This document shows, one piece after another, positions 24,798-32,939 of a stretch of 34,162 bases of DNA; position 1 is the first letter of the stretch; every line of letters starts with the position of its first letter. The notes under the pieces were generated by a model. The model saw only the letters and a program-made list of their open reading frames with translations. It was not told the origin of the DNA and did not search any database. Both the position numbers and the translations under genes were made by a program. The stretch comes from an uncultured Clostridia bacterium (GTDB taxonomy: Bacteria; Bacillota; Clostridia; TANB77; CAG-508), in assembly GCA_948852945.1 (NCBI GenBank), contig CAQPBJ010000018.1:1-34162 (forward strand), in the 5' to 3' direction.

Positions 24798-25358
24798 CTA
24801 TGGATTTGTTTTTATATATCCATTTATTTCTGGTGAGTCTGCAGTAAAAGTAACATGATTTATTTTTCCAGCATTATTTTGGTTGTTTATTGTTATTTCA
24901 AAATGTACAACTCCATTATCATTTATCATTGGGGAATCCGCTTTTTTGTAATAACATTTCTTTATTAATTCCGTATATAACTTATTATCATACGTTTCTA
25001 AATTAATTATTTGGTTGGTACTTCCTTGTGAACCTTTTAAATCTATTCTAACATGTACAGGATCTGTAGTATCTAATGGATTTTCTTGCATTTGATTATT
25101 ATAATTTTTAACAAAATTAACAGTTGTTATTATATCATGTATTGTCGCCTGTTGTTGCACAGTTCCATCTGTTTTTGGTGCTCCATAAAATTTTGTAAAA
25201 TGCGCATTAAAACTTCTACTTTCTGTTGCTTGCATTTGGTCATCATATGTTTTTGATACACTATAAGCAGATTTAAATAACCTAGTTGCTAAACTTAATA
25301 CTAAGATGGCTATTAATACTCCTCCTGCCATTAATAAGGCTTTAGATGCATTCTCCAT
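24798..25358 (-). CDS. MENA-type pilin-like protein (second paralog)
   Basis: A 186-residue protein starting MENASKALLMAGGVLIAILV, running to about residue 27 before a charged residue. The signature after the helix is DQMQATESRSFNAHFTKFYG, followed by IHDIITTVNFVKNYN. The domain has paired beta-type segments (VHVRIDLKGSQG, VVHFEITINNQNNAG, NHVTFTADSP) and a possible turn with one Cys. GAAAGGA lies six bases before the ATG, 11 bases after the previous gene. It is probably a major or minor structural subunit. Confidence 0.82.
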   Translation of the reverse strand: MENASKALLMAGGVLIAILVLSLATRLFKSAYSVSKTYDDQMQATESRSFNAHFTKFYGAPKTDGTVQQQATIHDIITTVNFVKNYNNQMQENPLDTTDPVHVRIDLKGSQGSTNQIINLETYDNKLYTELIKKCYYKKADSPMINDNGVVHFEITINNQNNAGKINHVTFTADSPEINGYIKTNP

Positions 25359-25369
25359 TTTTTTCCTTT

Positions 25370-26170
25370 CTATCTTCTTGTATTTTTTACATATTTCTTT
25401 GCTACAAATTTCATATAATATATTCTACCTACATCATTATATTTTACTTCTGTACATTTAAATATTGTTGACTTAAAATCACTATAACCTGAAGTATCTT
25501 CTGTTATTCTTAATAGTTTTATTCCTTGTTGTCTGGTTGTTGTCTTAACTGTATTGTCACCTTGTGTTGCAATTTTTTCTATTCCAGAATAAATCTTATA
25601 TGTATCTCCCATAAGTGGATTAGTGTTTCCATTTTCTATTTCATTTCTATAAGTTCCATATTCAGAATATAATGTTGTTTTATTGAAATTTAAATTATAA
25701 AATTCACCTGGATTATTTGTTAATAGTACAGTTTCTTTTTTAGTTTCTTTTGGATAGCCACTGTCTGGTACTTCTTCTAATATTCCATCTCCATCTTGAT
25801 CTATCATTCTAAATTTATTTTCTATTGTTTTTTTAATTATGTCATTTGTTAATTGAAATTCAATATTAATGGAATATCTTGAATCTGAATCATAATTTCC
25901 TAATGGTGTACCATGATTTTCTTGATTGTATATTTTATTGTTTGATATGGCTAGTCCTATTACTGAAATTACATCTGTACCATATAATGATGACCTATCA
26001 AATGCACTAAACCTTTTATTAAATTCTGTTGCCTCAGCTTGCATTTGTTGGTCTCTTTTAGAGTCTTCTATTCCACTAATTGAATTAAATAGGTATACAG
26101 CTAATCCAATTAGTAGTATTGCCATCATCATTCCTGCTGCCATTTTAAGTGCCTCAGCTGCATTCTCCAT
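25370..26170 (-). CDS. MENA-type pilin-like protein (first paralog)
   Basis: A 266-residue protein starting MENAAEALKMAAGMMMAILL, with the hydrophobic helix at about 8-28. The post-helix signature is QMQAEATEFNKRFSAFDRSS, then YGTDVISVIGLAISNN. A larger extracytoplasmic domain follows, with an EF-hand-like acidic loop (DQDGDGILEE, about residue 120) that could bind calcium. AAAGGAG precedes the ATG, 13 bases after the double T2SSF gene. Calcium binding is known in some pilins; here it is inferred from the DxDGDG pattern only. Confidence 0.82.
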   Translation of the reverse strand: MENAAEALKMAAGMMMAILLIGLAVYLFNSISGIEDSKRDQQMQAEATEFNKRFSAFDRSSLYGTDVISVIGLAISNNKIYNQENHGTPLGNYDSDSRYSINIEFQLTNDIIKKTIENKFRMIDQDGDGILEEVPDSGYPKETKKETVLLTNNPGEFYNLNFNKTTLYSEYGTYRNEIENGNTNPLMGDTYKIYSGIEKIATQGDNTVKTTTRQQGIKLLRITEDTSGYSDFKSTIFKCTEVKYNDVGRIYYMKFVAKKYVKNTRR

Positions 26171-26183
26171 ATTTTATCTCCTT

Positions 26184-28259
26184 TTACATTTGTGATGTCA
26201 TGTTTGCAAATGCTTCTGTCATACTTAACATACCTATTACGCATAGTGGTGCAATTAAGTATCCGCAGAATAGTGCTACCATTGGAGCAAAACCTACTAC
26301 TTTACCAATCATTGATTTTCTTGAAATTAATCTTTCATTTGATTCTTTACGTTTTTCTTGATAATATGCTCTTTCTGTATCTAACTCATCAAAAGCTTCT
26401 CTAATAGGTATTTTTTCAACTGCTGATTGTAAACTTTCTACTATACGTATTAATTGTGGGAATGATACATCATTTTTTAATTCTTCTAATGCTTCCCACG
26501 GACCACTTTCAAAGTTGTTAACACATTTTGAAATTGGCTCTCTATATATATTAGAATATCTTTCTAGCCACTCTAATATCATTTCTACATTTACCCTTTC
26601 AATTTTCATAAGCATAAGGATAATTGTCTGGAATTGCATTACTTCGTTTTCCATTTCCATTTGTCTCATTATTTTTTGGAACATTAATAATCCAATTGGT
26701 CCATAATATGCTATTGCTCCTATTCCAAATGAAATCAAGAATTCAAACCATCGCATGTATTCATTTTGAATAGTTTTTAAATCTCCATGTATCCATTGGG
26801 CAGCATCATCTATTTCTTCAACTGTAGCAGATAGATAGTATTCATCTTTTTCTAAATCTTTTTTTATCATATCTACTGTTACACCTTTATCGCTTCTATA
26901 TTTTTTCATATATACATTATGAACATCTAGTTCTGCCTTAGCTTTTTTAGCCTCTTTTTCATTCATATTTCCTAGTAAGTCATAATCTGCCCTTGGTTCT
27001 TCATATATATATTCTATTGTTAAATTGTGCAATTGCCAAAATACAAACATAGAAACTAAAAATGCAACAATTGCATACATACATCTATCAACATACAGCC
27101 ATTCTATTTTAAGTTTGGTAGCCGAATCTTTCATTAGTTTAGTTTTTAATCTATATTCTTTTGTTCCCTCTTTAGGAATAATTTTGTCTATGAAAGCTTT
27201 TATATATTTTTTCTTGTATAGTTTATTTTCCCAAGGATTTTGCATGTCACGACCTGTATTTACGCTTCCATTATCTTTTAATTTTCTAACTAGTATATAA
27301 CATATAAATGTAAGTACTATTAAAAGAATTTGTACTATAAATCCTGTTTTTCCATCATAAAATGATTTTGTAAAAGCAAACATTCCAACGGCCCAATTTT
27401 TAATAGGCTCTAAAAATAGTATTGGAAGTGCTGCAATCATTGATAATGATTGGAATACATAATCTAGTTTTTCTCTTTTTAATATTTCTATCTGCATTTC
27501 TTGAGTTATATTATTTAAATTTTTTAAGTATAGTGATGCTCCATCTTTATCTGTTCTATCACCAAATTCTTTTGTTAGATATGAAACTCCAGCAAATTCC
27601 TTTAAAAAGCTATTTGGCGCAATATCATAATATTTTTCAAGCTCCATTTCTGGATCATCTGATATTAATATTTCATATATTTTTCCTGCTTGTTTTGATA
27701 CTTCTAGTTCATCATTTTGTGCTACTTCATATACTGCTTCTTCAACTAAATTAAATTCATGATATGCATGTCTCATTTCTGAGAACATGTCTATTTGTTC
27801 TTTTAAAAGCTTATTATCTACTTTATCTACTAAACCACTTAAAAATGTTTCAATAAAGAAAAGTTCAAATAATAATAATGTTGCTAATAGTACTGTGTTT
27901 TCTTTTGCTAGCATAACTATTACTAGTGTTAAAGGAATTACAACAATAATTCCTTTTGTCATCATTTGTGCTACTTGCATTCTTGTTAAGTATTCATCTT
28001 CTAGGTTTATTATTTCTAGTCTTCTTCTTAATTTTAAAACATATCTTCTTAAAAATGGTACTTTGATAATAAAAAGATATACTTTCTGATAAAAAATTTC
28101 TTTTGAAAAAGATTTTGTTTTAGTACCATCAACTAGTGATGCAACAAATTTTGTGTTCTTTTTATTAGTGAATTTATTTATTATTAAATATGCTACTAAA
28201 AGTGCGCCAAAAATTCCTAAAGCTATTTTAATAAAGAATCCTAACTGTTCGTTAGACAT
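26184..28259 (-). CDS. TadB-TadC-like double T2SSF membrane protein
   Basis: A 691-residue polytopic protein with about eight or nine hydrophobic segments (near 7-25, 105-145, 265-285, 305-325, 395-415, 505-530, 650-680). Two T2SSF-like units are seen: one at about 150-290 (KEQIDMFSEMRHAYHEFNLVEEA ... ending in the span near 265-285), the other at about 535-690 (MQFQTIILMLMKIERVNVEM ... ERLISRKSMIGKVVGFAPMV). Such units form the inner-membrane platform of type II secretion and type IV or Tad pili; here the two usually separate Tad proteins look fused. The ATG at 28259 has AGGAGGTG upstream; the open frame to 28271 starts inside that site. It lies directly after the ATPase gene. Confidence 0.8.
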   Translation of the reverse strand: MSNEQLGFFIKIALGIFGALLVAYLIINKFTNKKNTKFVASLVDGTKTKSFSKEIFYQKVYLFIIKVPFLRRYVLKLRRRLEIINLEDEYLTRMQVAQMMTKGIIVVIPLTLVIVMLAKENTVLLATLLLFELFFIETFLSGLVDKVDNKLLKEQIDMFSEMRHAYHEFNLVEEAVYEVAQNDELEVSKQAGKIYEILISDDPEMELEKYYDIAPNSFLKEFAGVSYLTKEFGDRTDKDGASLYLKNLNNITQEMQIEILKREKLDYVFQSLSMIAALPILFLEPIKNWAVGMFAFTKSFYDGKTGFIVQILLIVLTFICYILVRKLKDNGSVNTGRDMQNPWENKLYKKKYIKAFIDKIIPKEGTKEYRLKTKLMKDSATKLKIEWLYVDRCMYAIVAFLVSMFVFWQLHNLTIEYIYEEPRADYDLLGNMNEKEAKKAKAELDVHNVYMKKYRSDKGVTVDMIKKDLEKDEYYLSATVEEIDDAAQWIHGDLKTIQNEYMRWFEFLISFGIGAIAYYGPIGLLMFQKIMRQMEMENEVMQFQTIILMLMKIERVNVEMILEWLERYSNIYREPISKCVNNFESGPWEALEELKNDVSFPQLIRIVESLQSAVEKIPIREAFDELDTERAYYQEKRKESNERLISRKSMIGKVVGFAPMVALFCGYLIAPLCVIGMLSMTEAFANMTSQM

Positions 28260-28298
28260 TTTTAGTTGCACCTCCTATTCGTTCGTTTTTTAGTTTTT

Positions 28299-29204
28299 CT
28301 ATTGTGTAACTGGTCCTAGATTTTGAGATGGTCCCATTGGTGGTATTTGTGGTGGCATCTGTTGTTGTACTTGAGCTTGTGGTTGTACTGCTTGATTCGG
28401 TTGTTGCATAGCTTGAGCTTGGGCTTGTTCTTGTTTTTTCATTGCTTCTGCTTCAGTCGCTGTTGCTCCTATTGTTTGTGGACTTATACCCCAATTTCTT
28501 TGTAAGAATTTATCAAATAATATTTGATCATTGTCATCCATATTTTCTCTCATACCTCTTATGTTAGCATCAGAAATTGGATTTACTAATACGTATGAGT
28601 CATTACAAAATTCTAATACGTTTCTATATTTATATAATTCTCTATTTGTTGTTTTTGAGAAAAATACTGTTGCATTATCAAAGAATTTTTCAAATTTTCC
28701 TTCCATAGTTTTTTCTTTTCTATGGTTGTATGTATATTCATTTTTTTCTTCTACTGGAATACATTCTGTTATTCTTTCTATATAACGTCTACCTCTAAAG
28801 TCTTTTACTAAGTGAATATCAAAGTTTAAAACTTGAACAACTTGGTCTTCTGCAACTTTTTCATCTGTGAATGTTCCAGCTCTTAACATTGAGTTTCTTA
28901 GGGCTGTTATCAAGTTAGGAAATGTCTTAGCGTGGTGAGTAAATAATGTGAATTTAGATGCAACCTGAGCTGACTGAATCATCCAAGATGCAACGGGGTC
29001 AGTAGCAACCTCACCGATGATATTAACGGAACCGTCAGTTTTCTTCTGAACGTCCAAACACTCTTGACCTGCGATTGTTTCTGTTTCACGCATTGATAAG
29101 ATATTTCTTGTTGGATATATTTTTCTTAAGTGAAGCTCGAATGCAGTTTCTGTTATACGAAGGTTCATAGTTTCGTATATATTTTCTATCATTGCCATCA
29201 ACAT
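28299..29204 (-). CDS. CpaF/TadA-like ATPase, C-terminal part (after frameshift)
   Basis: This frame carries the catalytic part of the secretion ATPase from just after the Walker A lysine. It continues TMLMAMIENIYETMN and has an Asp/His-box-like region, the Walker B/Glu motif NIIGEV (Glu 65 of this piece) and LFTHHAKTFPN, matching the GEV and T-[IH]-HA signatures of CpaF-type ATPases. The last 45 residues are a Gln/Pro-rich tail (QAQAQAMQQPNQ... MPPQIPPMGP), unusual for the family. The ATG at 29204 is an internal Met of the full protein, not a native start. Removing one base at 29217/29218 joins this frame to the upstream piece and gives a 685-residue protein. See the separate N-terminal entry. 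Confidence 0.85.
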   Translation of the reverse strand: MLMAMIENIYETMNLRITETAFELHLRKIYPTRNILSMRETETIAGQECLDVQKKTDGSVNIIGEVATDPVASWMIQSAQVASKFTLFTHHAKTFPNLITALRNSMLRAGTFTDEKVAEDQVVQVLNFDIHLVKDFRGRRYIERITECIPVEEKNEYTYNHRKEKTMEGKFEKFFDNATVFFSKTTNRELYKYRNVLEFCNDSYVLVNPISDANIRGMRENMDDNDQILFDKFLQRNWGISPQTIGATATEAEAMKKQEQAQAQAMQQPNQAVQPQAQVQQQMPPQIPPMGPSQNLGPVTQ

Positions 29205-30357
29205 TGTTGTTTTTCCGGCAACCTTGCTCTCCTGTTAGAGCGATAATTCTTGCTCCTTTTACTAGGAACTTTAATAATTCTATTGTTTCTTCTTTTCCGT
29301 CAAATTTAACAATTTGTTCTAGTGTAGCTCTTTGAACGTCGAACTTTCTTACGAAGAAAGCCCATGTTTCAGACATACTTGGTCTAACAACAACGACACG
29401 AGAACCGTCTTTCATTTCATTGATTTTATAACCGTTGGTATCAGATAACTGACCTGGGTTATTGTATTTATAAATATTTTGACATACTCTTTTTAGTTCT
29501 GCTTCTGTTCCAAATGATAAAAATGCTAAACGTATAGATTTACCATGAAACATTATCCAAATACTATCACAAGCACGTGGTACTTTAGCATCTGTTATTT
29601 GTGTTAAGTAATCTGCATCTGTTTGTGCAACTTGGCTTAAGAAGCTTTCTGGTAACCCAGATACACCACCAGATACACCATCTATATTCATATCTCTTAC
29701 TTCATCAATACTACTATATCCTTTGTATCTTTGGTAAATTCTTTGTACTACTATTTCTAGTTTATCATTAAATGATAATTGAAAATTTTCTTTATCATAT
29801 ATTTGTCCAATTTCATCATCAGTTATAACATAACATGGTTTTGATTCACCTTGGATGTATTTCATTGTGTCTAGATTATATTTTTTAATCATTTCTCCTA
29901 GTGCTTCATAACCAAATTCTTTTTGGTATTCATGTATAATTACATCAAATTTGTCTTGACCTGTTAATAATGATGGTATATCAAATGGAATTGCTTTAGA
30001 AATATTTGTTTCTGTAACACCATATTCTTTAGATAAAAGGTCATATATTAATTCTTTAATATATTTTTTATCGTTAACATCTCCATATGTACAACCTTTT
30101 AATGCTTTTTTCAATTCGTACTTTTTATTTTTTCTTCTTTTTAATTCTTCTTCTGATAATCCAATATCATAAAGGTTTACTTTTGTAATCTCATCTAGTC
30201 TTTTCTTTATAAATATCATCATTTTATCTAATGTATATGTTTGGTCGTCTTGTTCTACAGCATTTTCTACTTCAGCTTTTTGATTTTCTTTTATCTTATA
30301 TGCTATGTATGCTATTACTGCTATTACAACCAATATTACTAGTAATGTGTTAACCAT
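29086..30357 (-). CDS. CpaF/TadA-like ATPase, N-terminal part (frameshifted)
   Basis: This is the upstream piece of the secretion ATPase that would power assembly of the pilus-like structure. It is unusual in beginning with a transmembrane helix (about 3-21; LLVILVVIAVIAYIAYKI); CpaF/TadA proteins are normally soluble. An acidic linker, a helical domain and the N-terminal half of the ATPase domain follow (RVVVVRPSMSETWAFFVRKF, then IIALTGEQGC). At the Walker A motif one extra base (the CC of TGCCGG on the minus strand, 29217/29218) turns GCGKTTM into GCRKNNN, and the next 40 or so residues are out-of-frame. The last in-frame residue is about 380. Either a sequencing or assembly error or a real inactivating insertion explains it. 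AAGGAG precedes the ATG. Confidence 0.85.
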   Translation of the reverse strand: MVNTLLVILVVIAVIAYIAYKIKENQKAEVENAVEQDDQTYTLDKMMIFIKKRLDEITKVNLYDIGLSEEELKRRKNKKYELKKALKGCTYGDVNDKKYIKELIYDLLSKEYGVTETNISKAIPFDIPSLLTGQDKFDVIIHEYQKEFGYEALGEMIKKYNLDTMKYIQGESKPCYVITDDEIGQIYDKENFQLSFNDKLEIVVQRIYQRYKGYSSIDEVRDMNIDGVSGGVSGLPESFLSQVAQTDADYLTQITDAKVPRACDSIWIMFHGKSIRLAFLSFGTEAELKRVCQNIYKYNNPGQLSDTNGYKINEMKDGSRVVVVRPSMSETWAFFVRKFDVQRATLEQIVKFDGKEETIELLKFLVKGARIIALTGEQGCRKNNNVDGNDRKYIRNYEPSYNRNCIRASLKKNISNKKYLINA

Positions 30358-30406
30358 TTCTAAAGAAACTCCTTTCTCTTTTGCTACTTCATTTATGCTT
30401 TTGTTT

Positions 30407-31255
30407 TTATCTCATCATTAAAACTTCTTGTGTTTTAAATATTAATCTATCAACTGCATTCGCGACTTCGTCTATAAATACTATATTTCTATCACTGCTG
30501 CTCATTAAACTTTTTCTAAATTTTAAGAAGAATCCTCCTATGCCACCATCATTTGCACTTTCGAAAAATAGTGTGTTATATGATACAGCTGGTATTTCTT
30601 TTTTTTCTCCTAAAGCTCTAGATATATTTTTCTTTGTATATTTTGAATATCTATCATATCTACCTAATAAAGGTAATGTTCTTCCTGTTTTTAATATAGG
30701 ATGTTCTTGTATTAGTTTTTGATAATTTTCTAAATCTATCTGTCTTTGTGTCATGTTATAAACTATAACATGTGCCATGCCTAATATCTCTTCTATAAAT
30801 GGATCTCCTGTGCCTTTTTGTAAATCCACAAATACATAATCATAACTTTGATTTGCCGTTTTTATTAATTCTGGATATGCTCTTTTTACTCTTTGAATAT
30901 CATCTTCAACATTTGAGTGGTAGCTTAACATTGCTTCTAGTCTTCCTTTAAAGATTACTTTTGCATGGTCTGCTATTAAATCTGCTGAAACTTTGCCACT
31001 AGCTATTAATTTTGATAACCCTTCCATTCCTGCGCCTAAGTCCATTTTTCCTGCATTTAATTGTTGAACAGCTTTTCTTGTTGCATTTTCTTGTATTCCA
31101 AAATATGCATTTTGAATAGTTTTATCATTCAAGTTTGTATCTACAATTAATATTCTACTATTATTTTCTACTGACATATAGCTGGCTAGTGCTATCATTG
31201 AAAGTGTTTGCGCTGTTTCTTTTTTCTTGTCACTCCAAAAAACTATAATTGGCAT
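30407..31255 (-). CDS. CpaE/MinD-like protein with degenerate P-loop
   Basis: A 282-residue soluble protein with the fold pattern of SIMIBI (MinD/ParA) ATPases: a first strand (PIIVFWSD), a helix, then RILIVDTNL and YDYVFVDLQKG. The P-loop position reads WSDKKKETAQT, with no glycines and no canonical GKT/GKS, so ATP binding is doubtful. The family (CpaE/TadZ) positions Tad machinery in the cell. It starts two bases after the previous gene, with GGAG upstream of the ATG, so the two are coupled. It is the second of two such genes in tandem. Confidence 0.7.
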   Translation of the reverse strand: MPIIVFWSDKKKETAQTLSMIALASYMSVENNSRILIVDTNLNDKTIQNAYFGIQENATRKAVQQLNAGKMDLGAGMEGLSKLIASGKVSADLIADHAKVIFKGRLEAMLSYHSNVEDDIQRVKRAYPELIKTANQSYDYVFVDLQKGTGDPFIEEILGMAHVIVYNMTQRQIDLENYQKLIQEHPILKTGRTLPLLGRYDRYSKYTKKNISRALGEKKEIPAVSYNTLFFESANDGGIGGFFLKFRKSLMSSSDRNIVFIDEVANAVDRLIFKTQEVLMMR

Positions 31256-31257
31256 TT

Positions 31258-31962
31258 TTATGCTCCTTTTTCTATTTTTCTAATTGTTCTTCCTATTTCG
31301 CCTCCACCAATTCCTTCTTGTTCTAAAATTCCTTCAGCTAATTGTTGAAGTGCTGCTTTATATGTTGAACTTAAATTTTTAAAATTTAATTTTGCTGTTC
31401 TTTGATTTTCTATTATTGCATTTTGTTCTCCTGTATCAAAAGGGAAATCGATATGTTCTTTTTCCCATTCAATGTTGTAATTCATTGATAAAAATTCCAA
31501 ATATTCATCTTCTTCTCTTAAAAAGTTTTTTGAAAACAATACTTTTGTTAGCGGTATTTTTTCTGTTATTCCAGATATTGCTTCAAGACCTTTTTTTAGT
31601 GAATATACATCAAAAGATGTTACAAAGTATTTTTTAATTGCTTCTCCAGCATTATAATCACTGTAGCTTTTAAATGAATCGATATCTAATAGACAATAGT
31701 CGTAAGGTAATTCTTCTTCACTTGCTAAGCCTAAATACCCTCTTATTTCATCCAAGTCGTTAAAACCTACTGCAACATCCATTTGCTCATATTCTGTTAA
31801 ATATGATGCGGTTGGGTGGATTACTGGTACTACATATTTAGCTTTTTGCGTAATTGACGCATCTATTATTAAAACTCTCTTACCTAAAACTGTAATTATT
31901 TTTCCTAAATATAGCAAAAAGTCAGTTTTATCGTATGCTCCTATAAACGCTACTTTTTTCAT
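31258..31962 (-). CDS. MinD/CpaE-like protein, first of tandem pair
   Basis: A 234-residue soluble protein. It has a SIMIBI-like layout: KKVAFIGAYDKTDFLLYLGK (the P-loop position reads GAYDKTD, one glycine short of GxxxxGKT), GKRVLIIDAS as the second strand and YDYCLLDIDS as the third. Walker A is therefore eroded but less so than in the next gene. The ATG at 31962 has GGAGG five bases upstream; the open frame to 31974 is a TTG inside that site. It lies 20 bases after the CpaB-like gene and abuts the next gene. I infer a polar-positioning or assembly role with its neighbour, perhaps as a heterodimer. Confidence 0.7.
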   Translation of the reverse strand: MKKVAFIGAYDKTDFLLYLGKIITVLGKRVLIIDASITQKAKYVVPVIHPTASYLTEYEQMDVAVGFNDLDEIRGYLGLASEEELPYDYCLLDIDSFKSYSDYNAGEAIKKYFVTSFDVYSLKKGLEAISGITEKIPLTKVLFSKNFLREEDEYLEFLSMNYNIEWEKEHIDFPFDTGEQNAIIENQRTAKLNFKNLSSTYKAALQQLAEGILEQEGIGGGEIGRTIRKIEKGA

Positions 31963-31982
31963 TAGTCCCTCCAAAATTTATT

Positions 31983-32912
31983 TTAGTATCCTAAATCTCC
32001 CATTAAAGCTTCTCTTGCTGCTTGATTATTTGATTTTTCTGTATTATATCCTTCTGTAATTGCATCAACTACTTCTTCTGAGAAGTTATCATCAGCTCCT
32101 TTTAGTTGTTGAATAATATTTTCTCTGAATGAATACGCCATATCATTTTTTCTTTCATAGAATGTTTCTAATTCTGTGCTCTCTTCTCCTAGATTTGTTT
32201 CTATTAATGATATAACATTATCTGCTGGAATGTATGTACAATTTAATGCTGGTTGTGAATCATCAAAATATACTGTTGCATATAATTTTGTTCCCTTCAT
32301 GATGTATGATTCGATTATTGCATAATTTAGTGTTAGTAATTGACTTTCTGAAAGTTTTAACCATATAGTTGTTGCATTTGCTGTTTCAACTTTTATTTTT
32401 GATAAAACTACTGAATCTAGACCTAAACATGCAAGTCTTATATCTATATAACTTCCTTCTGTTAACATTGATGGTAATGAAATCATACTATATTCAACCA
32501 TTCTGTATGTTGATGCATTTTTACTTTTTTCTACTGATCCAGCTGTAAGTACTGTTTTTTCTTCCATATCTATTTTAGCTAACATATCATATGTTTCGTT
32601 TCCATCTTCATCAGTTTCTTCACTTAAATATTTTTCTAAGTCTCCTGCTTTTATAGCATCTCCTGGAACTGATTGTGCTGGCAAAGATATAGTAACAGCT
32701 TCTATTGCTTCTCCTGCTTTTACACTTTTGCTTGTTGCATATACATCTACCATAGCTAATTTATTTGCTTCTTGTATTTTAACTATTTCTTCTTGTGCTT
32801 GTTTGTTTTTCATTATTAAAAGTCCTGCTACTACTGCTCCTATTAATAATGCTACTACAAATCCAAATAGAAAAGAATTTCTTACTTTTCTTTGCATAGG
32901 GTTCATTGCCAT
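31983..32912 (-). CDS. CpaB/RcpC-like SAF-domain pilus assembly protein
   Basis: A 309-residue protein, first gene of the operon. A transmembrane helix (about 13-35) is followed by a SAF-type domain (about 53-120; VYATSKSVKAGEAIEAVTIS). A second conserved region (MVEYSMISLPSMLTEGSYIDIRL) matches the CpaB/RcpC pattern of an SAF domain followed by a beta-clip region. In Tad systems CpaB lies outside the membrane and helps connect the machine to the outer layers; Gram-positive versions have no outer-membrane partner. The C-terminus is acidic and helical. AGGAGG lies nine bases before the ATG. Confidence 0.8.
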   Translation of the reverse strand: MAMNPMQRKVRNSFLFGFVVALLIGAVVAGLLIMKNKQAQEEIVKIQEANKLAMVDVYATSKSVKAGEAIEAVTISLPAQSVPGDAIKAGDLEKYLSEETDEDGNETYDMLAKIDMEEKTVLTAGSVEKSKNASTYRMVEYSMISLPSMLTEGSYIDIRLACLGLDSVVLSKIKVETANATTIWLKLSESQLLTLNYAIIESYIMKGTKLYATVYFDDSQPALNCTYIPADNVISLIETNLGEESTELETFYERKNDMAYSFRENIIQQLKGADDNFSEEVVDAITEGYNTEKSNNQAAREALMGDLGY

Positions 32913-32939
32913 GTTTATTTTCCTCCTTAATTAGTACTT

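Noticed and set aside
27422..27754. 110-residue plus-strand frame rich in Leu/Phe within the T2SSF gene
   Set aside because: An antisense shadow of an AT-rich membrane protein; no ribosome site.
29205..29230. Classic -1 programmed frameshift in the ATPase at the five-A run
   Set aside because: The shift required is +1, not -1, and the run is not in a proper slippery heptamer for that direction; a single-base insertion explains it better.
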